Origin: Chthoniobacter flavus
Lineage (GTDB): Bacteria; Verrucomicrobiota; Verrucomicrobiia; Chthoniobacterales; Terrimicrobiaceae
Length of the DNA: 20,531 bases
NCBI GenBank assembly: GCA_945863785.1
Contig: CAMBAQ010000013.1
Coordinates: 1 to 20,531 of the forward strand
Direction of reading: 5' to 3'
The position numbers were made by a program, and so were the translations under genes. The notes beneath the pieces are model-generated. The model was not told where the DNA came from. It was given only the letters and a program-made list of their open reading frames with translations, and searched no databases. Positions 14,656-20,531 of this stretch are shown one piece after another. Positions within the stretch are counted from its first letter, which is position 1; the number at the start of each line of letters is the position of its first letter.

Positions 14656-16584
14656 TCAGTTCGAACGCTTCGCTGCCTCGATGATGTCGACCCAGATAGG
14701 CAGTGCCAAAGCGCCTCCGTAGCCACCTGGCCGTATCGGACGCGGCTTGTCAAAACCCACCCAAACCCCACAGGTGAGATGCGAGTCAAAACCCACGAAC
14801 CAAGCGTCGAGAAAGTTATTCGTTGTACCGGTTTTTCCAGCTCCATAGCCAGTGAGCCCGTATTCATGGGCATGAGATGCGGTACCACGCTCGACGACCT
14901 TCTCTAAAAGGGCCGCCGTAGCCTGTGCCGCAGCAGGCTGTAGGATCGGAAGGCGTCCTCTGGTGGACTTGTACAGTACGGCTCCAGAGTCATCGATGAC
15001 TCGGTCGATCAAATACGGCTGAAGCTTCACTCCTCCAGTCGCGAAAGCGGTGTAGGCAGCGGTGAGATCTTTCAGGCTGGTTTCAAATGTGCCCAAACAA
15101 ATCGAAGGGAAACGGGGAGGTTTTTCCGCAAGTCCAGCGAGCGCGACCTTATCTGCGATACGGTCAAGACCGGCACGCATACCCACGCGGACACTCATGG
15201 TATTTCGCGAATCGATCAAACCCTCGCCGGCAGGCTGGATGCCACGATAGGTGTTGTCCGAATTCGAGGGGTCGTAGCGGCCAAACTTTTGTGGAATATC
15301 GCCGGGTTGGATACGATTGTCTGAAATGGACTCGTCAGGTGGCATTCCGGCCTCGAATGCACAGGCATATACAAACGGCTTCACGACGGATCCAGCTTGG
15401 CGCTTCCCATATATGGCGCGGTGAAACTTGCTTTTATCGTAGTCACGACCGCCAACGATGGCGCGTATGCCACCGGTTTTATTATCCAAGGCAATGGCTG
15501 CGGATTGCAAATAAGGCGCCGATTTTTCGTGATCGAGAATGGCGCTTGCAAAATCCGCCATGGGTTTGTGTGGGTAGCCAGGCTGGGCTTCGACTTGCAG
15601 AAGACGTGTCTGCACTGCTGTCTCCGCAGCGACCTGCAGCGGACCGTCAATGGTGGTGTAAATTTTCAATCCTCCAGCCGCCCCCATTTGTCCAGGCTCG
15701 AGGACGAGGTCCAGTTCTCGTAGAATGGCATCCATCGCCCAATTCTGTTCCGGCGAAGTTTTCGTGAGAGGCATAGCCACAAGCGGACTGGCTAAGGCGT
15801 CCTCATATTCCAAGTTGGTCACAAGACCGAGTTGAAGCATGCGACCGAGAACGGTGTTGCGCTCGCGAATACATCCCTCCGGATTGTTCAACGGTGAGAA
15901 GCGATTCGGACTACGAATGAGGCCAGCCAGAGCCGCCGACTCCTGCAGATTCAACTTCGATGCGGGCTTACCGAAATAAGTCTGACTGGCAGCCTCAATT
16001 CCATAGGTTCCTGAACCAAAATAAATCCGATTCAAGTACCCTTCTAAAATTTCCTCCTTACTCAACTCGGTCTCAATGCGGAAAGCCAAGGCGGCTTCAA
16101 TGAGTTTGCGGTGGAGATTTTTGCCTCCGAGCGGAAAGCTATTGCGAGCAAGTTGCTGGGTGATCGTGCTGGCTCCCTCGCGAAAACCACCCATGAAAAG
16201 ATTTCGAAAAATCGCGCGAGCGACACCGATCGGATCAACGCCATGGTGCTGGTAAAAGCGCGTATCCTCGCGACTGATCAAGGCGTTGATAAAATAGTTG
16301 GAGACCTTGTCAAAAGGGACCACTTCACGATTCTCTCCAGCGAGGCGGGAGTAATATTTGCCCTCATGGTCGAAAATGACCGAGCGTTCGTTCATCTCGT
16401 GGATGGTTTTTAGATCAAAGCGCGTCGCCCAAGCATAGTAAGCCGCGCCAATGAGCGACCAGAAAAAGGTTGTCACAATGCCGATCTTAATGAGGGAAAC
16501 GACGAACCTGCGACGCAGTCGGTGCCTAGGCTGAGCGGCAGGCTTGGACTTGCGATGCGACGGACTGGATTTGGGCTTGGGCAC
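14656..16584 (-). CDS. Class A penicillin-binding protein (PBP1A type), bifunctional
   Basis: A 642-residue peptidoglycan synthase anchored in the inner membrane, polymerising glycan strands and cross-linking peptides. The cytoplasmic N-terminus is strongly basic (residues 1-27), with one membrane segment at about 28-52. The GT51 transglycosylase domain has the catalytic glutamate E106 in REDTRFYQHHGVD and the EGASTITQQLARN motif at 136-148. The transpeptidase domain has SVVK at 399-402 (active serine S399; family form SxxK), SRN at 459-461 and KTG at 584-586. It lacks a long C-terminal extension and ends 58 residues after KTG. The start is GTG at 16584; an ATG upstream is followed quickly by a stop. 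It is divergent from trmD with a 56-base gap. It shows that this organism builds peptidoglycan, which some PVC lineages were once thought to lack. Confidence 0.95.
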   Translation of the reverse strand: MPKPKSSPSHRKSKPAAQPRHRLRRRFVVSLIKIGIVTTFFWSLIGAAYYAWATRFDLKTIHEMNERSVIFDHEGKYYSRLAGENREVVPFDKVSNYFINALISREDTRFYQHHGVDPIGVARAIFRNLFMGGFREGASTITQQLARNSFPLGGKNLHRKLIEAALAFRIETELSKEEILEGYLNRIYFGSGTYGIEAASQTYFGKPASKLNLQESAALAGLIRSPNRFSPLNNPEGCIRERNTVLGRMLQLGLVTNLEYEDALASPLVAMPLTKTSPEQNWAMDAILRELDLVLEPGQMGAAGGLKIYTTIDGPLQVAAETAVQTRLLQVEAQPGYPHKPMADFASAILDHEKSAPYLQSAAIALDNKTGGIRAIVGGRDYDKSKFHRAIYGKRQAGSVVKPFVYACAFEAGMPPDESISDNRIQPGDIPQKFGRYDPSNSDNTYRGIQPAGEGLIDSRNTMSVRVGMRAGLDRIADKVALAGLAEKPPRFPSICLGTFETSLKDLTAAYTAFATGGVKLQPYLIDRVIDDSGAVLYKSTRGRLPILQPAAAQATAALLEKVVERGTASHAHEYGLTGYGAGKTGTTNNFLDAWFVGFDSHLTCGVWVGFDKPRPIRPGGYGGALALPIWVDIIEAAKRSN

Positions 16585-16591
16585 TTGGCAA

Positions 16592-16597
16592 ATTAAA
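16592..16597 (-). promoter_or_regulatory. -10-like hexamer at the PBP gene start
   Basis: TTTAAT on the minus strand matches five of six -10 consensus bases and lies so that transcription would begin within one base of the GTG start at 16584. No good -35 is found at the normal distance (TTGCCT lies 22 bases upstream, too far). Listed as a possible leaderless promoter. Confidence 0.3.
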
Positions 16598-16640
16598 GCG
16601 TTTTCATGGACGCTCTAAAAGGCAATCTTCCTGAAGGCCT

Positions 16641-17321
16641 GTGAAAATTCAAATCTTAACAATCTTCCCCGACGTTTGCCGCAGTGTTTTCAATGAAAGC
16701 ATCCTCAAGCGGGCGTGTGAAAAAAACCGCGCCACGCTGGAAGCCGTGGACTTGCGGCGGTGGACAAACGACCGCCACCGCACCGTCGACGACGCACCCT
16801 ATGGCGGCGGACCAGGCATGGTAATGAAGATCGAACCGATCGATCAAGCCCTCTCCGAGATGCGAAGCCCTGCTTCCAAAGTCATACTCATGTCTCCGCA
16901 GGGGCGACGTTTTTCTGATCAAATTGCGCGGGAACTCGCTCACGAGCCCGACCTCATATTTCTTTGCGGACACTACGAAGGCATCGACCAAAGGGTTGCA
17001 GACCATCTGATAGACGATGAGATTTCCATCGGCGACTACGTTTTAACGAGCGGCGTGCTCCCCGCCTTGGTGATCACGGATGCCGTCGTCCGCCTCATCC
17101 CAGGCGTCTTGGGGGACGATCAATCCGCCGAGCAGGATTCGTTCGCCGAAGGGATTTTGGATCACCCCCACTACACGCGTCCTTCGGAATACAAAGGATG
17201 GAAGGTCCCCGACGTCCTTCTCTCGGGAAACCACAAAGCGATTGCGGAATGGCGCAAGGAAACAGCCCTGGCGACGACGCGTCAACGCCGGCCAGATTTA
17301 ATTAACCCCACCGCTGCGTGA
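16641..17321 (+). CDS. trmD: tRNA (guanine-N1-)-methyltransferase TrmD
   Basis: Methylates N1 of G37 in tRNAs with G36-G37 (Leu, Pro and one Arg tRNA), preventing frameshifts. The 226-residue SPOUT protein shows the trefoil-knot signatures: DDAPYGGGPGMVMK, LCGHYEGIDQRV (residues 113-124), EISIGDYVLTSGVLPALV, and the catalytic aspartate region AEQDSFAEGILDHPHYTRP. In the SAM-binding loop the common GGELP is SGVLP here: the second glycine and the proline are kept, the first glycine and the glutamate are changed, as I recall for some PVC sequences. The start is GTG at 16641, with GAAGG at 16633-16637, the only Shine-Dalgarno-like sequence I saw, though only three bases away. The usual rpsP-rimM-trmD-rplS operon is absent. 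It lies divergent from the PBP gene. Confidence 0.95.
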   Translation: MKIQILTIFPDVCRSVFNESILKRACEKNRATLEAVDLRRWTNDRHRTVDDAPYGGGPGMVMKIEPIDQALSEMRSPASKVILMSPQGRRFSDQIARELAHEPDLIFLCGHYEGIDQRVADHLIDDEISIGDYVLTSGVLPALVITDAVVRLIPGVLGDDQSAEQDSFAEGILDHPHYTRPSEYKGWKVPDVLLSGNHKAIAEWRKETALATTRQRRPDLINPTAA

Positions 17322-17431
17322 TCAATCTGAAGGCCCCTCAAACCCTCGCATTGCGATTTCACCAAGGATAAGTCTAGGTTAGTTCAGAAGATCACTCGAT
17401 CCGTCACGGAAAGAAAAACACGAACCCATTT

Positions 17432-17437
17432 TATATA
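17432..17437 (+). promoter_or_regulatory. -10-like hexamer at the hisC start
   Basis: TATATA would place the first transcribed base exactly at the hisC ATG (17444). No recognisable -35 lies 16 to 18 bases upstream. The 122-base gap also contains a perfect 11-base palindrome, TCGCA-T-TGCGA (17346-17356), of unknown role. Confidence 0.3.
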
Positions 17438-17443
17438 TCTCTC

Positions 17444-18559
17444 ATGTGGAACACCGCTCATCAGCACATCCTTAATCTCACGGCCTACGAACCAGGCAAA
17501 CCGGTGGAAGAACTCGCCCGCGAAATGGGGCTGGACCCATCGGCGATCATCAAACTCGCATCGAATGAAAACCCGCTCGGCCCATCCCCCGTTGCGCTGG
17601 AAGCGATGATAGCCATGCTCCAACGTTCGCATTTTTATCCCGATGGGGGCGCTTGGGCCCTCCGCAATGCCATCGCGCAAAGACTCGGCGTCAATCGGGA
17701 AAATATCATCCTCGGAAATGGCTCGAACGAAATTATCGAATTCATCGGCCATGCATTTCTTGAACCCGGCGACGAGGTGATCACCGCGAAACATGCTTTC
17801 GCTGTTTACTCGCTCATGGCGCAACTTTTCGGCGCCACGACCATAGAAGTCGCTGACCCCGGATACACCCACGATCTCGACGCCATGCTGGCTGCAATCA
17901 CACCGAAAACTCGTCAGCTTTTTATTGCGAATCCGAACAACCCGACAGGAACAATGGTCACGCAAGAAGCCATCGACCGATTCATGGCGAGCGTTCCCGA
18001 TCATGTGCTGGTGATCTTCGACGAGGCCTACTTTGAGTTTCTCGATCATGCTCCGGACGTCCTCCGCTATGTGCGCGAAGGCCGAAACGTGGTTGTGATG
18101 CGCACTTTTTCAAAGATCCAAGGCTTGGCCAATCTCCGTATCGGCTACGGAATCGCCCCTACAAAAATCGCTGAGGTCCTCCAAAAAACCCGCCAACCTT
18201 TCAATGCCAATGGCATCGCTCAGGCTGGCGCCCTTGCTGGATTGGGGGATGAAACCCACATGCGCCGCACACGCGAACTCACCAATGAGGGCCGCGAATA
18301 TCTCCAAGCGGAATTCACCGCGATGGGGCTCCACTTTATCCCAAGCGTGGCCAATTTTGTCCTCCTCCAAGTGGGCGACGGAGATGCCGTTTTCCAGGCC
18401 CTACTCCGTCGCGGTATCATCGTTCGCGCGATGCGCAGCTACAAATTACCCGATTGGATTCGTGTTTCCGTTGGCACGATGGAGCAGAACCGCCGCTTCA
18501 TTGCCGACCTTCGCGCACTCGATCAGGAGGGCGCCATCGCTCACGCCAGCCAAGCCTGA
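17444..18559 (+). CDS. hisC: Histidinol-phosphate aminotransferase
   Basis: A 371-residue fold-type I PLP enzyme converting imidazole-acetol phosphate and glutamate to histidinol phosphate in histidine synthesis. Landmarks: KLASNENPLGPSP near the N-terminus (residues 37-49), GNGSNEIIEF (91-100), the ANPNNPTGT segment with N165, FDEAYFEF with D193, PLP-binding lysine K224 in RTFSKIQGLANLRIGYG, and a conserved C-terminal phosphate-site region IRVSVGTMEQN. Length matches. Enzymes of this family can also act on aromatic substrates, so a role in phenylalanine or tyrosine synthesis is possible. Other his genes are absent nearby, as is common when the pathway is scattered. Its stop is only two bases before the mnmE start, so the two form an operon, linking amino-acid synthesis to tRNA modification. 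Confidence 0.92.
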   Translation: MWNTAHQHILNLTAYEPGKPVEELAREMGLDPSAIIKLASNENPLGPSPVALEAMIAMLQRSHFYPDGGAWALRNAIAQRLGVNRENIILGNGSNEIIEFIGHAFLEPGDEVITAKHAFAVYSLMAQLFGATTIEVADPGYTHDLDAMLAAITPKTRQLFIANPNNPTGTMVTQEAIDRFMASVPDHVLVIFDEAYFEFLDHAPDVLRYVREGRNVVVMRTFSKIQGLANLRIGYGIAPTKIAEVLQKTRQPFNANGIAQAGALAGLGDETHMRRTRELTNEGREYLQAEFTAMGLHFIPSVANFVLLQVGDGDAVFQALLRRGIIVRAMRSYKLPDWIRVSVGTMEQNRRFIADLRALDQEGAIAHASQA

Positions 18560-18561
18560 TC

Positions 18562-19893
18562 ATGTCGCACTCGGACACCATTGCCGCCGTGGCAACACCG
18601 CCTGGCGAGGGAGCGATCGCGATGGTGAGGATCTCTGGATCGCATGCTCACGCCATCGCGAGCCAGATTTTTGAACCTTTCCATCCACAAACCTCGATAG
18701 CCCCTCGAAAGGCCATCTATGGTCGGATTCAGGAAAACGGGGAAACCCTCGACCAAGTCCTCCTCACGACATTCAATGGCCCAGCTAGCTTCACCGGGGA
18801 GGATATGGCTGAGATTTCCTGCCATGGCGGCATTCTTCTTTCAGCCCGCACACTGGAACTCGCTCTTCGCGCTGGGGCCCGCGCCGCCGAACCCGGTGAA
18901 TTTTCCCAAAGGGCCTTCATCAACGGAAAAATCGACCTCACCCGCGCCGAGGCGATCATGGACATCATTCGCGCCCGCACCCCGCTCGCCCTCCGCGCCG
19001 CTTCCCAACAACTCGAGGGACGACTCGGCAACGAGATTCTCGCTCTCCGTGGCGATGTCTTCGATATCGTGGTTCATCTTGAAGCTTGGATTGATTTTCC
19101 CGAGGAAGGGATTGACCCCGCCACCGGACGTCAGCTCACTGAAAAAATCACCAACGCCATGGCGCGCACGTCGAAGCTTCTGGATACCGCCGACGATGGC
19201 CGTATCCTCCGCGAAGGTGTTCGCGTCGCGATTGCCGGGCTTCCGAACGCTGGCAAATCCAGCCTTCTCAACCGACTCCTCGGTATGGAACGCGCCATCG
19301 TGAATGAACAACCGGGTACGACCCGCGACACGATTGAGGAGACCGCCTGCCTGCGCGGCATCCTCTTCCGTCTCACTGATACGGCGGGCTTACGGGAAAC
19401 ATCCGATCCCGTCGAGCGCGAGGGAGTCGCCCGCTCCGGCCGCGCCATCGAGAACGCCGACCTCGTGCTCCACATCGTGGATGCGACTTCGCCAGACTCC
19501 TCCCCCAGCCTTCACGAAAAGGAAATCCTCGTCGCAAACAAAATCGACCTCCTCAGCCCCGCCGCTTCCATCCCTGCCCATGCCTGCGGCATTTCCTCAA
19601 AAACCGGCGAGGGCCTCCCCGCCCTCGTTGATGCAATGATCCAAGCCACGGGCATCGGCCAACTCGCCGCCGGCGACTCGCTGGCCGCCATCAATGCCCG
19701 CCACAAAACCCTTCTCGAATCGACCCTCGAATCCCTACAGGCCGCCGCCGCACTCGTGAGCACGAATGCCCCGCCAGAGCTCAGCGCCGTGGAACTCCGA
19801 GCCGCGCTCGACTCCCTCGGTCGCATCGTCGGCGCCACGGACACCGAAGAAATTCTCGGCGGGATCTTCAGCCGCTTTTGTATAGGCAAATAA
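18562..19893 (+). CDS. mnmE: tRNA modification GTPase MnmE
   Basis: With MnmG it makes the 5-carboxymethylaminomethyl group on wobble U34 of several tRNAs. The 443-residue protein has the N-terminal folate-binding domain (residues 1-118, from DTIAAVATPPGEGAIAMVR through SCHGG and EPGEFSQRAFINGKIDL), a helical domain interrupted by the GTPase domain (about 218-365): G1 GLPNAGKS 226-233, G2 TT 253-254, G3 DTAG 273-276, G4 NKID 326-329. The C-terminus is the essential FCIGK, with C440. The start at 18562 is chosen because family homology begins there (MSHSDTIAAVATP); a longer frame from 18454 only reads hisC in another frame. It lies two bases after hisC. MnmG is not in the window. Confidence 0.97.
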   Translation: MSHSDTIAAVATPPGEGAIAMVRISGSHAHAIASQIFEPFHPQTSIAPRKAIYGRIQENGETLDQVLLTTFNGPASFTGEDMAEISCHGGILLSARTLELALRAGARAAEPGEFSQRAFINGKIDLTRAEAIMDIIRARTPLALRAASQQLEGRLGNEILALRGDVFDIVVHLEAWIDFPEEGIDPATGRQLTEKITNAMARTSKLLDTADDGRILREGVRVAIAGLPNAGKSSLLNRLLGMERAIVNEQPGTTRDTIEETACLRGILFRLTDTAGLRETSDPVEREGVARSGRAIENADLVLHIVDATSPDSSPSLHEKEILVANKIDLLSPAASIPAHACGISSKTGEGLPALVDAMIQATGIGQLAAGDSLAAINARHKTLLESTLESLQAAAALVSTNAPPELSAVELRAALDSLGRIVGATDTEEILGGIFSRFCIGK

Positions 19894-19895
19894 GC

Positions 19896-19932
19896 CGCTT
19901 TTTCCACAAGCCCCCCGCCTAAAGCGTTTTTT
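19896..19932 (+). terminator. Likely terminator after mnmE
   Basis: CGCTTT (19896-19901) can pair with AAAGCG (19921-19926) around a 19-base C-rich loop, followed by six T residues (19927-19932). The loop is long and the stem short, so strength is moderate. The T run itself can also pair with six A residues at 19937-19942 across a GGAG loop, a second competing hairpin (19926-19943). Confidence 0.55.
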
Positions 19933-19974
19933 GGAGAAAAAACCTCCTCCTCCTCAAGAACGCAACCCCCTCAT

Positions 19975-20000
19975 CCTCTGTGCCCTCTGTGTCCTCTGTG
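19975..20000. repeat. Three tandem CCTCTGTG units, 9-bp period
   Basis: CCTCTGTG occurs exactly at 19975-19982, 19984-19991 and 19993-20000, with single variable bases C, T and G after each unit. It lies in the 188-base gap between mnmE and the CysJ-like gene, within a C/T-rich plus strand. No coding function is supported: an 86-residue reading across it looks like the low-complexity artefact peptides rich in LCALCVLCG that I recall seeing predicted in many unrelated genomes. The motif resembles a dispersed intergenic repeat of unknown role. Confidence 0.8.
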
Positions 20001-20081
20001 GTCAATCATCCTCTCTTCGCCTCTCAAACACGCGAATCACGCCTTGCACGATCGCCCATACTTATTTTTACTACCCGACTT

Positions 20082-20531
20082 ATGTCTTCATCGGAATCAG
20101 GCTTTTCTCGCAAGAACCCCTTTCCGGCTGTGTTGTCTGTCAATCAAAAGTTAACGGGCGAAGGGTCGAACAAGGATACACGTCATTTTGAAATTTCACT
20201 CGCAGGCTCAGGCCTGAAATACGAGGTAGGCGACTCCCTTGGCGTATTCCCATCGAACACGTCCCCACTGGTTGACTTGGTCTTGAAAAACCTCGGCTTC
20301 ACCGGCGAGGAGCAAGTGACTACAGCGGATGGTACCCCCGCGTCCCTTCGCGCCGCCCTCACCACGAGCTACATTCTCACCGAACCTTCCAAGCAACTCC
20401 TTCAAGCCGTTTCCGAAAAAGACAGCTCCGGTGCTTTTCTGGCCGATCTCCTCAAGCCCGAAGAAAAAGGCGCTTTGGAAAACTTCCTCTGGGGTCGCGA
20501 TGTACTCGACGTTCTAGAGGAATTCTCTGCC
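20082..20531 (+). CDS. cysJ: Sulfite reductase flavoprotein subunit (CysJ-like), N-terminal 150 residues (cut by window edge)
   Basis: The visible part matches the connecting and FAD-binding region of NADPH-sulfite reductase alpha subunits: NPFPAVLSVNQKLTGEGSNK, then DTRHFEISLAGSGLKYEVGD and SLGVFPSN (about residues 12-59), closely resembling the E. coli CysJ segment that begins LSVNQKITG. The rest of the fragment (GRDVLDVLEEF) fits the helical connecting domain. The protein starts directly here: the N-terminal flavodoxin (FMN) domain of E. coli CysJ is absent, so the full protein would be a shorter FAD/NADPH-only reductase, transferring electrons to a sulfite reductase haem subunit or another acceptor. 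The ATG at 20082 is the first start before the homology. The FAD-binding RxYS motif and NADPH site lie beyond the window. Confidence 0.82.
   Translation, partial: MSSSESGFSRKNPFPAVLSVNQKLTGEGSNKDTRHFEISLAGSGLKYEVGDSLGVFPSNTSPLVDLVLKNLGFTGEEQVTTADGTPASLRAALTTSYILTEPSKQLLQAVSEKDSSGAFLADLLKPEEKGALENFLWGRDVLDVLEEFSA

Noticed and set aside
19931..20191. An 86-codon open frame over the CCTCTGTG repeat
   Set aside because: Its low-complexity LCALCVLCG stretch comes from the DNA repeat, and its end overlaps the CysJ-like gene in another frame.

Overview
This window looks like ordinary chromosomal core sequence from a Gram-negative bacterium, most probably of the Verrucomicrobiota (PVC group). The evidence for Gram-negative is an outer-membrane assembly cluster (BamA, OmpH/Skp, LpxD). 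The evidence for PVC is a stand-alone SWIB/MDM2-domain protein (a family I know from chlamydiae and verrucomicrobia), a TrmD whose SAM-loop reads LTSGVLPALV rather than LTGGELPA, a sulfite-reductase flavoprotein starting without a flavodoxin domain, and protein sequences that generally look verrucomicrobial. The phylum is an inference; no 16S or search was available. I see no mobile element, CRISPR array, phage gene or defence system.

Layout: (1) 1-2377, minus strand: a MoeB/MoeZ-type E1 enzyme with a C-terminal rhodanese, a small Trm112/UPF0434-like protein, and threonyl-tRNA synthetase (cut by the left edge). (2) 2532-6617, plus: bamA, ompH and lpxD, the envelope-biogenesis block. (3) 6720-9035, plus: an ECF-type sigma factor followed after 15 bases by a one-polypeptide ABCG-like exporter. 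(4) 9113-9391, minus: the SWIB protein with a strong terminator. (5) 9706-13151, plus: nuoD away from any other nuo gene, a PTS EIIA protein, and argS. (6) 13187-16584, minus: a class A penicillin-binding protein, tRNA-Pro(UGG), and a RhlE-like DEAD-box helicase. (7) 16641-19893, plus: trmD, hisC, mnmE. (8) 19894-20531: a terminator, a striking three-copy 9-bp repeat, and the 5' part of a CysJ-like gene cut by the right edge.

The functional theme is translation (ThrRS, ArgRS, tRNA-Pro, TrmD, MnmE, RNA helicase) and cell envelope (BamA, OmpH, LpxD, class A PBP), with genes commonly scattered rather than in the operons seen in proteobacteria (nuoD, trmD and mnmE are all orphaned from their usual partners). 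Several pairs are tightly coupled (TAATG stop/start overlaps at ompH-lpxD and ptsN-like/argS; an 8-base overlap into thrS).

The most interesting signals are at the level of gene expression and not new gene content. Shine-Dalgarno sequences are almost absent. Several operon-leading genes have a -10-like hexamer placed so that the start codon would be the first transcribed base. The sigma factor has no visible anti-sigma partner but sits against an exporter. A 3 x CCTCTGTG array with a 9-bp period lies in the last intergenic gap. I did not find a convincing undescribed multi-gene system.
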